Both the position numbers and the translations under genes were made by a program. Shown here piece after piece: positions 39,795-49,011 of a stretch of DNA of 53,248 bases. Each line of letters starts with the position of its first letter. The first letter of the stretch is position 1. This stretch comes from Rhabdothermincola sp037478855 (GTDB lineage Bacteria; Actinomycetota; Acidimicrobiia; Acidimicrobiales; Acidimicrobilacustridaceae), in contig JBBFLY010000012.1 in NCBI GenBank assembly GCA_037478855.1, forward strand, positions 1 through 53,248, given 5' to 3'. The notes under the pieces are model-generated. The model saw only the letters and a list, made by a program, of their open reading frames with translations, had not been told where the DNA came from and made no database searches.

Positions 39795-40604
39795 TCAACC
39801 ACCACCCCCCGCCTTCTCGCATCCACCGTCACGGGTGATCACCGGTCGGTCGGACAGCCGGACATCGATCGTCGCCAGACAACGGTCGTCCACCTGGGCG
39901 AAAACGGTCCGCAGCGCGAGCACCTTCTCCTCGACCGCGGTGGCCGGCCCGAACACCACCTCACCGGAGGGGACCAGCCGCAAGCGAATCCCGCCATCGG
40001 GACTCACCACCACCGCAGAGACCCGACTGCGCACCCCCGGCGAAAGTGAGCCGGCCACCGCGAGCGCCGGCTCGACCGGGCCACCCAACCGCTCGCCGAC
40101 CGGTGCCGGCTGCACGCCCTCCAGCACCAGCCAGCCGGGCTCGCTCAGCGGCCCGAGCACCCGGCCCTCGGTGTCGACCAGCAGCCAACCAGCCGCGGGG
40201 TCCGCAACCGCGGCGAGCGGCTGTCGCTCGACGATCCGGAGCGTGACGGTCCCCGACCAGTCGATGCGGACGCTCGCGTCGCGGACCCACGGCAGCGTGA
40301 GCAGTCGGTCTCGGATCGCGGAGGCGTCGAGGTCCACCAGCTGGTCGCCGGGACGCACGCCAGACGCCTCCAGCACCTGCTGCTCCGTGACGTGCTGGCC
40401 TGCTTCGATCCGCACCGTGTCGACATCAGCGAGCGCGGTACGCGACACGAACCCCGCTGTGGCCAACATGCCGACCAGGGTCAGAGCCACCACCAGCCTC
40501 CGCCGACGGCGCCGACCCCGGTCACGCTCGACCTGCTCGCGACGGGCTGCGATCCGCGGATCGATAGCGTCGGACGCCGGGCGCTGCAGGGTGCGGGCAC
40601 TCAC
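39795..40604 (-). CDS. ftsQ: Division protein FtsQ
   Basis: A 269-residue bitopic membrane protein. An Arg-rich cytoplasmic part (RDRGRRRRRRLVVALTL) leads into one membrane helix at about residues 37-58. The extracytoplasmic POTRA domain follows (VDTVRIEAGQHVTEQQVL, QLVDLDASAIRDRL, LPWVRDASVRIDW), then the beta domain. It links FtsL/FtsI/FtsW to the ring. The start is GTG 40604, overlapping the murB stop as GTGA; GTG 40619 is also in frame. Only this gene separates murB from ftsZ; no ftsA is present, as usual in actinobacteria. Confidence 0.88.
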   Translation of the reverse strand: MSARTLQRPASDAIDPRIAARREQVERDRGRRRRRRLVVALTLVGMLATAGFVSRTALADVDTVRIEAGQHVTEQQVLEASGVRPGDQLVDLDASAIRDRLLTLPWVRDASVRIDWSGTVTLRIVERQPLAAVADPAAGWLLVDTEGRVLGPLSEPGWLVLEGVQPAPVGERLGGPVEPALAVAGSLSPGVRSRVSAVVVSPDGGIRLRLVPSGEVVFGPATAVEEKVLALRTVFAQVDDRCLATIDVRLSDRPVITRDGGCEKAGGGG

Positions 40605-41542
40605 GGGCTGCCGTCCCACGGTGCAGGGCCGAAGCCGACGAGTCGGGTCTCGGGCCGCAACCGCACCCCCGAGTGCGCCACCACCCGGGCCCAGACCTCT
40701 CGCATCAAGCGCTCGATGTCGTCGGCGCTGCCGCCCTCATCGGCCTGGATGAAGTTCGCGTGCTTCTCCGACACCCGCGCGCTGCCCAGCCGGAGCCCGC
40801 GACAGCCGGCAGCGTCGATCAGCCGGCCGGCTGAGTCCCCCGCCGGGTTCACGAAGACCGAGCCGGCGTTCGCTCCACCCGGCTGGTGCTCCCGCCGCCA
40901 TCGCACCACCTCGGCGATCAACTGCTCGGATGCCGCGGGCTCGCCCCGAGCCAACTGGAGCTCGGCCCACAGCACGACCTGGTGCGCCTGGACATCCGAA
41001 TGGCGAAACGCGAGCCCGAGGCGATCGACCGGCACGATCTCATCCTCGCCGCTGCAGAGGTCGAGCAGGCGGACCCTCGACAGCACCGCGGCCATGTCCG
41101 AGCCGTGACCACCCGCGTTCATGCGCACCGCCCCACCGATCGACCCCGGCACGCCGACCGCCCACTCGAACCCGGTCAGGCCGGCGGCTGCGGTCCGGCG
41201 GGCCACCACGGGCAAGAGCGCAGCAGCGCCAGCACGCACCAAGGTCCCGACGACCTCGATCGTCGCGTACGTCTCGCCGAGCGCGACCGCCAACCCGGCG
41301 AAGCCCGCATCGGCCACGAGGAGGTTCGAGCCGTTCCCCACGATCAGCACCTCGACTCCCGTCTCCCGGACCGCCCGCGCGACGAGCCGGAGGTGCTCGT
41401 CCTCCTCAGCCCGGACGAACAGCGCAGCCGGACCACCCACGCGGTAGGTGGTCATCGGACCGAGCGGCACACCACGCTGCGCGAGCGGCCCGAGGATCCC
41501 GGCCGCCCGCTCGATCACCCCGGCGACGTCGCGGTCCCTCAC
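40601..41542 (-). CDS. murB: UDP-N-acetylenolpyruvoylglucosamine reductase
   Basis: A 313-residue FAD enzyme, type IIa-like. The FAD-binding parts are MTTYRVGGPAALFV and VGNGSNLLV, with GVPGSIGGAVRMNAGGHG following. The catalytic serine is in ANAGSVFVNPAGDSAG and the final glutamate region is ARVSEKHANF. It reduces enolpyruvyl-UDP-GlcNAc to UDP-MurNAc with NADPH. The GTG start overlaps the murC stop as GTGA. Confidence 0.94.
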   Translation of the reverse strand: MRDRDVAGVIERAAGILGPLAQRGVPLGPMTTYRVGGPAALFVRAEEDEHLRLVARAVRETGVEVLIVGNGSNLLVADAGFAGLAVALGETYATIEVVGTLVRAGAAALLPVVARRTAAAGLTGFEWAVGVPGSIGGAVRMNAGGHGSDMAAVLSRVRLLDLCSGEDEIVPVDRLGLAFRHSDVQAHQVVLWAELQLARGEPAASEQLIAEVVRWRREHQPGGANAGSVFVNPAGDSAGRLIDAAGCRGLRLGSARVSEKHANFIQADEGGSADDIERLMREVWARVVAHSGVRLRPETRLVGFGPAPWDGSP

Positions 41543-42924
41543 CGGGCCAGCACCTCGCGCAACTCGTCAGCGAGCGAGGACAGATCACCCGCACCGAGCG
41601 TCAGGCACAGATCGCCGGGACGCAGCTCCTGGCGGAGGAACGGGACCAGGTCTGAGCGGCGGGGCAGGTACACCACCCGTGCCCAGGGATGGGCGTCGAG
41701 CACCGCGTGCACGAGCAGCCTCCCCGAGACACCCGGCCTCGGCGCCTCACCCGCGGGATAGACGTCGGTGAGGACCACAACGTCCGCGTCCTCGAACGCA
41801 TCTCCGAAGTCCCGCCAGAGCGCCGCGGTGCGGCTGTAGCGGTGTGGCTGGAACACACAGACGATCCGCCGCCACCCGCCAGCGCGTGCTGCGGCGAGCG
41901 CGGCACGGACCTCCGACGGGAGGTGCGCGTAGTCATCGATGAAGGTGATCCCTCCGACCTCCCCGCGGTGCTCGAACCGACGGGCCACTCCCGCGAACCG
42001 GCTGAGAGCACCCGCAGCCGCGTCGAACGGGGCACCGAGCACCAGCGCCGTCACCAACGCCGCGCACGCGTTGCGGGCGTTGTGCGCCCCGGCCACCGGG
42101 AGCTGCACCCGCCCCAGCTCCCGCCCGCCCTCGTGGAGGGCGAACGTCGACCCGCTGGCGCTGCACACCAGATCGACCATCCGCCAGTCCGCTCCCTCTG
42201 CGGTGCCGTAGGTGATGGCGCCACAGGCCCGCCCCAGCCGCAGGGCGACGTCGTCGTCCGCGCAGACGACCCGTGGCCCCGGTGTCTCAGCCAGGAACCG
42301 CTCGAACGCGGCCTCCAACGCTGCCACCGAGCCGTAGAACTCGAGATGATCGGGTTCGACGTTGGTGACGACCCCAGCCAGACGCGGCAGCTCGAGGAAG
42401 GTCCCGTCGCTCTCGTCCGCCTCGACGACGAACCACTCGCCCTCGTCCCAGACGGCGCCGCTGCCGATCTCGTTGACATCCCCGCCGATGATGAACGACG
42501 GGTGCAGACCCGCTGCTCGCAGCGCCAGCGCCAGCATCGAGGACGTCGTCGTCTTGCCGTGGGTGCCCGCCACCGCGACGGTCTGACGGCACGCCGCGAT
42601 CCCCGCCAGGATCTCGGCTCGCCGCAGCACCGGGATGCCACGCTCCCGCGCGAGACGGACCTCGAGGTTGGAGTCGGGGATCGCCGTCGAGACCGTCACA
42701 TACCGCAGATCCGGGGCGAGGTTCTCCGCCGCGTGACCGATGTGGACCTCCACCCCCAGGGCACGCAGCCGCTCCAGGCCCGCTGACTCCTTGAGGTCGC
42801 TGCCCGACACGCGGTGCCCCATCCCGGCGAGCACCGTGGCGATCGCGCTCATGCCCGCACCGCCCACGCCGACCACGTGGATCGAGGTGGGCACGCGCAG
42901 GTCGGGTCGGACGTGCTCAACCAC
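41539..42924 (-). CDS. murC: UDP-N-acetylmuramate--L-alanine ligase
   Basis: A 461-residue Mur ligase. The N-terminal Rossmann motif is IHVVGVGGAGMSAIA and the ATP P-loop is VAVAGTHGKTTTSSM, with EADESDGTFL and NVEPDHLEFYG in the middle domain and IDDYAHLPSEV in the C-domain. It adds L-Ala to UDP-MurNAc. The GTG start at 42924 overlaps murG by 8 bases. The adjoining murB gene gives the usual C-B order; ddl is not here. Confidence 0.94.
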   Translation of the reverse strand: MVEHVRPDLRVPTSIHVVGVGGAGMSAIATVLAGMGHRVSGSDLKESAGLERLRALGVEVHIGHAAENLAPDLRYVTVSTAIPDSNLEVRLARERGIPVLRRAEILAGIAACRQTVAVAGTHGKTTTSSMLALALRAAGLHPSFIIGGDVNEIGSGAVWDEGEWFVVEADESDGTFLELPRLAGVVTNVEPDHLEFYGSVAALEAAFERFLAETPGPRVVCADDDVALRLGRACGAITYGTAEGADWRMVDLVCSASGSTFALHEGGRELGRVQLPVAGAHNARNACAALVTALVLGAPFDAAAGALSRFAGVARRFEHRGEVGGITFIDDYAHLPSEVRAALAAARAGGWRRIVCVFQPHRYSRTAALWRDFGDAFEDADVVVLTDVYPAGEAPRPGVSGRLLVHAVLDAHPWARVVYLPRRSDLVPFLRQELRPGDLCLTLGAGDLSSLADELREVLAR

Positions 42925-44023
42925 GGGCGTGCTCCTCGACCAGGTCCGCGACCCGCTCGGCGGCGTCCGGTCGCGCCAGGCTGCGGGCGGCGCGACCCAT
43001 CCGGGCCAGACGCTCCGGATCGTCGAGGAGCGGCTCGAGCTCCTGCAGGAGCCGGGCCGCGTCGAGCTGATCGTCCGGCACGACGATCGCCGCGCCCGCT
43101 GCGACCAGCCCGGCAGCGTTGGCGGTCTGGTGGTCGCGCGGTGCGTTGGGGAGCGGCACGAGGATGGACGCCCGTCCGACCTCGGCCAGCTCGGCGACCG
43201 TGGTGCCACCCGCGCGGGCGATAACCAGATCGGCCGCGACCAGCAGCTCATCCATGCGATCTTCGTAACGCACCGGCTGGTAGACGAGACCCTCGGCGGG
43301 GAGGTCCACAGGCGGCGCCCCCAGCTCGTCCCAGTCCCGGCTGCCGATCACGTGTCGGATCGCCAGGTCCCGTCGGTCGGCGAGCACCGGTATCGCCGCA
43401 CGCACCGCAGTGTTGATCGATCGCGCCCCGAGCGAACCGCTGACCACCGCCACCACCGTGCGGTCGACGGGGAGCCCGAGTGCCCGGCGGGCGCCGTCAC
43501 GGTCGTCGCGCCGCGCGGCGTCGAGCACCTCCGCTCGCACCGGGTTGCCCGTCACCACCCGACGAGGCAGATCGGTCTCGGCGAACGGCACCGCGCACGC
43601 CCGTGCGAAGCGCCCAGCCAGGCGGTTCGCCGCGCCGGCACGGGCGTTCTGCTCCATCACCACGATCGGGACCCGGTTGAGCACCGCCCCCACGATGCAG
43701 GCCACGCTCGCGTAGCCACCCAGCACGACCACCACCCGGGGCTGCAGCCGTCGCACCAGACGGACGCCTGCGACCACGGCCCGCACCAGACCCAGCAGCG
43801 CTGCGACGTTGTCGAGCGTGAGCCGGCGCTGCAGGCCCCGACCGGGAAGGCTCGTGAGCGGGAAGCCGGCGGCAGGCACCAGGTTGGTCTCGATCCCCCG
43901 TTCGCTGCCCACGAAGTGGAGGCTCTCCGGCGGGTGTCCCCGCCCGACGAGCGCCCGCGCCAGCGCGATCCCGGGCAGCACGTGGCCGGCGGTACCACCA
44001 CCCGCGATCACCGCGAAGGTCAT
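42917..44023 (-). CDS. murG: UDP-GlcNAc:lipid I N-acetylglucosaminyltransferase
   Basis: A 368-residue GT28 enzyme. The N-terminal glycine loop is VIAGGGTAGHVLPGIALA, followed by VVVLGGYAS and VSGSLGARSIN. The UDP-GlcNAc-binding C-domain shows ADLVIARAGGTTVAELAEVG and PLPNAPRDHQTANA. It converts lipid I to lipid II at the inner face of the membrane. The ATG start overlaps the ftsW stop as ATGA. Confidence 0.95.
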   Translation of the reverse strand: MTFAVIAGGGTAGHVLPGIALARALVGRGHPPESLHFVGSERGIETNLVPAAGFPLTSLPGRGLQRRLTLDNVAALLGLVRAVVAGVRLVRRLQPRVVVVLGGYASVACIVGAVLNRVPIVVMEQNARAGAANRLAGRFARACAVPFAETDLPRRVVTGNPVRAEVLDAARRDDRDGARRALGLPVDRTVVAVVSGSLGARSINTAVRAAIPVLADRRDLAIRHVIGSRDWDELGAPPVDLPAEGLVYQPVRYEDRMDELLVAADLVIARAGGTTVAELAEVGRASILVPLPNAPRDHQTANAAGLVAAGAAIVVPDDQLDAARLLQELEPLLDDPERLARMGRAARSLARPDAAERVADLVEEHARG

Positions 44024-45192
44024 CGTGCCTGACGGGCGACGTTGAGCAACAACCCCGAGGCAGCCATCAGCACCAGCAGCGACGAGCCGCCGAAGGAGAC
44101 GAACGGCAGCGGAACCCCGGTGATCGGCAGCGCACCCACCACCGCCCCGATGTTGACGAAGGCCTGGAAGAGGATCCACGTGGTGACACCGGTGGCCAGC
44201 AGCAGCCCGAAGCGGTCCGGGGCACCCAGCGCGGTCCGCACCCCCAGCACGCCGAGGGCGACGAACAGCGCCACCACGGTGAGCGCACCCACCAGGCCGA
44301 GCTCCTCGCTGATGATGGCGAAGATGAAGTCGGTGTGGGGGAAGGGCAGGAACCCCCACTTCGCCCGACCCTCTCCGAGCCCCACGCCGGTGAGCCCGCC
44401 ACTGGCGATGCTCACCTGCGACTGGATCGTCTGATAGCCGGTGTTGAGAGGGTCAGCCCAAGGATCGCGGAACGCCATGAGCCGCCGCATGCGGTACGGC
44501 TCGAGCACGGCGGCGATCGCCGCCAGACAGGCGCCGACCCCCACCACCTTGCCGAGCGGCTTGAGCGGGACGCCCGCCACGAAGAGCATCACGAAGACGA
44601 TGACGCCGAGGATGATCGTGGTCCCTAGGTTGGGCTGCAGCATGAACAGCGCCGCCACCAGTCCGAACACGGCGACCACCGGTCGGATCGACAGACGGGT
44701 GTCGTCGAGACGATCGGCGCGTCGAGCGAGCAGGTCGGCCACGAACAGCACCACCGCAAGCTTCGCGAGCTCAGACGGCTGGATGCGCCACGCGCCGAAG
44801 CCCAACCAGCGAGACGACCCGTTGACGTTCACCCCGAGGCCGGGGATGAGCACCAGCACCAGCAGCACGAGTGAACCGATGAGCAGGTGACGACTCCACG
44901 GGCGCCACCGGTGGTAGTCGATCCGCATCGTCGTGAGCAGCGCAACCGAACCGAGCAGCAGCCAGAGGAACTGCCGCTGGAACTGGTACCAGGCGGAGCC
45001 GTACTCGTAGTAGGAGGTGACCGCTGACGCGGAGAGCACCATCAGCAACCCGAAGAGGTTCAGGATCACGATCAGGGCGAAGATGCCGAGGAACAGGCTC
45101 GAACGCCTCCCCACCGGCTTGCTCGGCCCCTTCCGAGCCTTCGCCGCCCGCTGAGCCGGGCGGACCCGAGGGGTACGGCTGACCGTGGTCAT
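44020..45192 (-). CDS. ftsW: Peptidoglycan glycosyltransferase FtsW (SEDS)
   Basis: A 390-residue SEDS protein with ten membrane segments and a basic N-terminus (RPAQRAAKARKGPSKP). Conserved segments are ITLSASAVTSYYEYGSAW-like early residues, WLGFGAWRIQPSELAKL, MLQPNLGTTIILG, and the C-terminal GALPITGVPLPFVSFGGSSL, which includes the functional Pro/Gly loop. With FtsI it polymerises septal glycan. Position between murD and murG is canonical. The start overlaps the murD stop as ATGA. Confidence 0.94.
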   Translation of the reverse strand: MTTVSRTPRVRPAQRAAKARKGPSKPVGRRSSLFLGIFALIVILNLFGLLMVLSASAVTSYYEYGSAWYQFQRQFLWLLLGSVALLTTMRIDYHRWRPWSRHLLIGSLVLLVLVLIPGLGVNVNGSSRWLGFGAWRIQPSELAKLAVVLFVADLLARRADRLDDTRLSIRPVVAVFGLVAALFMLQPNLGTTIILGVIVFVMLFVAGVPLKPLGKVVGVGACLAAIAAVLEPYRMRRLMAFRDPWADPLNTGYQTIQSQVSIASGGLTGVGLGEGRAKWGFLPFPHTDFIFAIISEELGLVGALTVVALFVALGVLGVRTALGAPDRFGLLLATGVTTWILFQAFVNIGAVVGALPITGVPLPFVSFGGSSLLVLMAASGLLLNVARQAR

Positions 45193-46535
45193 CGCTCCAC
45201 CTCCGTAGGTGCCGAACCGAGAAGTGCCCGCACCGCTGCCTGGAACGCCACACCGCGCTCGTGGTACGAGCCGAACCAATCGAACGAGGCGCATCCGGGT
45301 GAGAGGAGGACCACGTCGCCGGGCTGCGCCAGCTGCGCGGCCTGCGCCACCACCTCCTCCATGTCCGTGCGCACCTCGACGACCGGACATGACGGTGCGA
45401 AGACCTCTCGGATCTCGCCAGCCGCCTCACCCATGGCCACCACTGCCCGAAGCCGGGGCGCGACCTCGACCATCGCAGCGAGATCCAGACCCTTGTTGCG
45501 CCCACCGGCGATCAGCACCACCGAGTCGAACGCCTGCACCGCCGTGACCGCCGCATGCGGAACGGTGGCCTTCGAGTCGTCGTACCAGCGCACGCCCGCC
45601 CACTCCCCCACCAGCTCGACCCGGTGCGGCAAGCCGCGGAAGTTCCGCAGCACGCGACGCACGGCGTCGAGGCTGGCACCCGCGGCCAACGCCGTGGCCG
45701 ACGCCGCGAGCGCATTGACCACGTCGTGCGGGAGGGCCCGGCCGAGCTCACTCACCGCCACGAGGCGCTCCCCTTCGCCGGTGACGAGCTCACCGGCCTC
45801 GACACGGAACGCGGCCGACTCACCCACACCGAAGGTGAGCACGCCAGTCGGCGGCACGTGGCGCATCACGACCGGATCGTCGGCGTTGGCGACCGCGGTT
45901 GCGCCAGGGGGCAGGTCGGCCCACAGCCTCGCCTTCGCGGCCTCGTACGCCTCGAGTGAGGCGTGGACGTCGAGGTGGTCCGGCGCGAAGTTCAACCAGG
46001 TAGCCACCTGCGGGGCGATCCGCTGCGTGTGACCGAGCCGGAACGAGGAAGCCTCCACAACGAAGACATCGGCCTCCTCGTCGGTGATCGCCTCGACCAG
46101 CGGCAGCTCCGTGTTGCCGGCGAGCACCGCGCGCCGGCCGGAGCCGGTGAGCATGTCGGCGACCATGGTGGTGACCGTGGTCTTGCCGTCGGTGCCGGTC
46201 ACCGCCACGATCGGGCGAGCGTCCCAGGCCTGGGCCAGGTCGAACTCGCTCGCCACCGGGACCCCGAGCTCGGACGCGATGCGCATCACCGGATGACGAT
46301 CGGGGATCCCCGGGCTGGGGAGGACCACCTCGACCTGCTCAACGACCTCGCGCAGCGTGACCTCGCCAGGCGCTTCGAGGAGTCTCACGCCGAGCGATTC
46401 TGCTAAAGCGCGGGCGTCCGCTGAGGGATGGTCGTCAGCGGCGAGCACCCGTTCACCGCGCGCCACGAGCGCTCTGGTGACCGCCTGCCCGGTGACGGCG
46501 AGCCCGTAGACGAGGGCCCGACCGGGCGTGTTCAT
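45189..46535 (-). CDS. murD: UDP-N-acetylmuramoyl-L-alanine--D-glutamate ligase
   Basis: A 448-residue Mur ligase. The N-terminal part has ALVYGLAVTGQAVTRALV. The P-loop is VAVTGTDGKTTVTTMVADML, with VVEASSFRLGHT and NFAPDHLDVHAS next. The C-domain has WYDDSKATVPHAAVTAV and LIAGGRNKGLDLAAM, which bind D-Glu and ATP. The start overlaps the mraY stop as ATGA; the longer frame upstream overlaps mraY. Confidence 0.95.
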   Translation of the reverse strand: MNTPGRALVYGLAVTGQAVTRALVARGERVLAADDHPSADARALAESLGVRLLEAPGEVTLREVVEQVEVVLPSPGIPDRHPVMRIASELGVPVASEFDLAQAWDARPIVAVTGTDGKTTVTTMVADMLTGSGRRAVLAGNTELPLVEAITDEEADVFVVEASSFRLGHTQRIAPQVATWLNFAPDHLDVHASLEAYEAAKARLWADLPPGATAVANADDPVVMRHVPPTGVLTFGVGESAAFRVEAGELVTGEGERLVAVSELGRALPHDVVNALAASATALAAGASLDAVRRVLRNFRGLPHRVELVGEWAGVRWYDDSKATVPHAAVTAVQAFDSVVLIAGGRNKGLDLAAMVEVAPRLRAVVAMGEAAGEIREVFAPSCPVVEVRTDMEEVVAQAAQLAQPGDVVLLSPGCASFDWFGSYHERGVAFQAAVRALLGSAPTEVER

Positions 46536-47569
46536 TCGATCACCCCAGGGATCGACAGGAAGTCCGCGTAGAAGAGTCCGATGGCGAGACCCGTGCACAG
46601 ACCCGCGAAGATCCACAGGCGGATGATCACCGTCGTCTCCGGCCAACCCACTAGCTCGAAGTGGTGGTGCACGGGTGCCATGCGGAAGATGCGTCTCCCC
46701 CCGAGCAGGCGGAAGGTCGCCACCTGGAGGATGACCGACAGGGTCTCGATGACGAAGAGACCGGCGATGATCGGCAGGAGCAGCACCGTGTTCGTGCTCA
46801 GCGCCAGGGTGGCCAACGCCGCCCCGATGGCGAGCGACCCGGTGTCTCCCATGAAGATCTGCGCCGGCGCCGCGTTCCACCACAGGAAGCCCACACACGC
46901 GCCGAGCATGGCTGCGGCGATCACGCCCAAGTCCAGGTAGCTCTGATCACCGTAGATCTCCGGGTGGCGGAACCCCACGAAGCAGACGACGATGAACGCG
47001 GCGAAGGCGAAGATCGATGCACCGGCCGCCAGGCCGTCGAGGCCGTCGGTGAGGTTCACCGCATTGGTGGTGGCCAGGATGAGCAGCACAGCCAGGACCG
47101 CCCACCCCAGCTTGCCGAGACCGATGCCCGGCGAGTCGTAGCGGGTGAGCGACAGGGTGGTGGCGACGTTCGTCTGATCGAGCACGAGGACGACGAACGC
47201 CACTGCGACCACGAGGAGCCCGATCATCTTCGCTCGCTTGTTCAGGCCCAGGTTCCGGGCCCTGAACACCTTGAGACCGTCGTCGATCAGACCGACGAGC
47301 GCTGCGAGCCCGATGGTCAGCATCACGATGATGCCCCGGCGGGTGAAGGTGCCACCGAAGAGATCGCTGACCAGCCACCCCAGGCCGGCCGCGCCGACGA
47401 TGGCCAACCCGCCCATGGTCGGGGTACCGGCCTTCGTGACGTGTCCGGACGGACCGTCCTCACGGATCGGCTGGCCGATCCCCCGGGATCGGAGGAACGA
47501 GATCAGCAACCGGGTCCCGATCAGGGACAGGGCCATGGCGATGGCGGCTGCCGCGATCAGCCGGACCAC
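46532..47569 (-). CDS. mraY: Phospho-MurNAc-pentapeptide transferase
   Basis: A 345-residue polytopic enzyme with about ten membrane segments. Diagnostic motifs are HVTKAGTPTMGGLAI, LIDDGLKV with the Asp pair, NAVNLTDGLDGLA, FMGDTGSLAIGAAL and APVHHHFELVGWPE. It makes lipid I from UDP-MurNAc-pentapeptide. The GTG start overlaps murE by 13 bases, the longest overlap in the cluster. In most clusters murF would stand between murE and mraY; it does not here. Confidence 0.96.
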   Translation of the reverse strand: MVRLIAAAAIAMALSLIGTRLLISFLRSRGIGQPIREDGPSGHVTKAGTPTMGGLAIVGAAGLGWLVSDLFGGTFTRRGIIVMLTIGLAALVGLIDDGLKVFRARNLGLNKRAKMIGLLVVAVAFVVLVLDQTNVATTLSLTRYDSPGIGLGKLGWAVLAVLLILATTNAVNLTDGLDGLAAGASIFAFAAFIVVCFVGFRHPEIYGDQSYLDLGVIAAAMLGACVGFLWWNAAPAQIFMGDTGSLAIGAALATLALSTNTVLLLPIIAGLFVIETLSVILQVATFRLLGGRRIFRMAPVHHHFELVGWPETTVIIRLWIFAGLCTGLAIGLFYADFLSIPGVIE

Positions 47570-49011
47570 GGCTCACCCCGCACTCGGCCGATGCGGTGCA
47601 GCTCTTCACGGGCCACCTCGCGATCGTCGAACGCGATGACGTCCCGGCCGAGCGTGAGCGTGCGCTCGTGCCCTTTGCCGGCCAGCACCACCACATCCCC
47701 TGGCTGCGCGGCCTCGAGCGCTAGGCCGATCGCGGCCCGGCGGTCTGGCTCCACCACGAGCTCGACGGCCCGACGGCCCGAGGCGCGTCGGAACCCTTCC
47801 CTGATGGCGTCGATGATCGCTCCAGTCTGCTCACCGCGGGAGTTGTCGGCGGTCAGCACTACCCGATCAGCGAACCGGGCCGCCACCTCACCCATCACGG
47901 GGCGCTTCCCCGGATCCCGCTCGCCACCGCAGCCGAACACCACCCAGAGGGCGCGACCCGGAGCGACGAGCGCACCAGCCGCGACCAGCACCTGCTCGAG
48001 CCCGTCGGGGGTATGCGCGTAGTCGACCACGACGGTGAACGGCTGACCCTCATCAACCACCTCGAAGCGCCCAGGTACCACGAGCGGCCGGCTGAGCCCA
48101 CGGGCCACGGTGACGTCATCGATGCCGAGCGCGAGCGCCGCGCCCGCCGCCGCGAGGGCGTTCGACACGTTGAACAGGCCCGCCAGCGGGAGCTGCACCT
48201 GCTGTCCATGCCAGCGGAAGCTGGTGCCGCCGACGCTCGGACGGAGGTCGCTGACGTCGTCGAGGGAGTACCCGCTCACGGGGATCTCGACCCTGTCGCG
48301 CAGCGTGCGACCGTACGGGCTGTCGAGGTTCACCACCGCCACCTCGGCGAGCTCGCGGGTGAACAGCCGGGCCTTCGCCTCGAAGTACGCCTCGACGGTC
48401 CCGTGGAAGTCGAGGTGGTCGCGACCGAGGTTGGTGAACACGGCGACTCGGAAGTGCATGCCGGCCACGCGCTCGAGGCTGAGCGCGTGCGACGAGACCT
48501 CCATCGCGACGGTGTCGACCCCCTCATCGCGCCACGCGGCGAGCTGACGCTGCAGGTCGGGCGCCTCCGGAGTCGTCCGCTCACCGGTCAGAGTGCCGAC
48601 CACCTGCACGGCTCGTCCCGCCTCGCGACAGATGTTCGCGAGCAGCTCCGTGGTGGTCGTCTTGCCGTTCGTCCCCGTGATCCCGACGACGTCCATCGTC
48701 CGCGAGGGATGCCGGTACAGCGTCGCGGCTGCGATGCCCATCGCACGGCGTGCAGCTCGCACCTGCACTACCGGGATGCCCTCCGCCACCTCGACGGGGT
48801 GCTCGACCAGCAAGGCTGCGGCGCCGTTGGCGACGGCCTGCGCAGCGAACGCGTGACCGTCTGCCGACGCACCCCGGATGCAGCAGAACAGACTCCCCGG
48901 TGCGACGCGCCGGGAGTCGTAGTCGATCCGGCTGATCTCGACCGACAGCTCACCTCTGGTGCCGACCGGGTCGAGCTCGCCGATGACCTCAGCGAGTCGC
49001 ACGGGGCTCAC
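47557..49011 (-). CDS. murE: UDP-MurNAc-tripeptide synthetase MurE
   Basis: A 484-residue Mur ligase. RIDYDSRRVAPGSLFCCIRG and GHAFAAQAVANGAAALLVE mark the N-domain. The P-loop is GITGTNGKTTTTELLANI, then MEVSSHALSLERV and TNLGRDHLDFHGT. In the C-domain DYAHTPDGLEQVL is normal, but the amino-acid recognition motif reads DNSRGE where diaminopimelate enzymes have DNPR. The Arg is retained, so DAP is still the likely third residue. The GTG start overlaps the ftsI stop as GTGA. Confidence 0.93.
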   Translation of the reverse strand: MSPVRLAEVIGELDPVGTRGELSVEISRIDYDSRRVAPGSLFCCIRGASADGHAFAAQAVANGAAALLVEHPVEVAEGIPVVQVRAARRAMGIAAATLYRHPSRTMDVVGITGTNGKTTTTELLANICREAGRAVQVVGTLTGERTTPEAPDLQRQLAAWRDEGVDTVAMEVSSHALSLERVAGMHFRVAVFTNLGRDHLDFHGTVEAYFEAKARLFTRELAEVAVVNLDSPYGRTLRDRVEIPVSGYSLDDVSDLRPSVGGTSFRWHGQQVQLPLAGLFNVSNALAAAGAALALGIDDVTVARGLSRPLVVPGRFEVVDEGQPFTVVVDYAHTPDGLEQVLVAAGALVAPGRALWVVFGCGGERDPGKRPVMGEVAARFADRVVLTADNSRGEQTGAIIDAIREGFRRASGRRAVELVVEPDRRAAIGLALEAAQPGDVVVLAGKGHERTLTLGRDVIAFDDREVAREELHRIGRVRGEPWSG

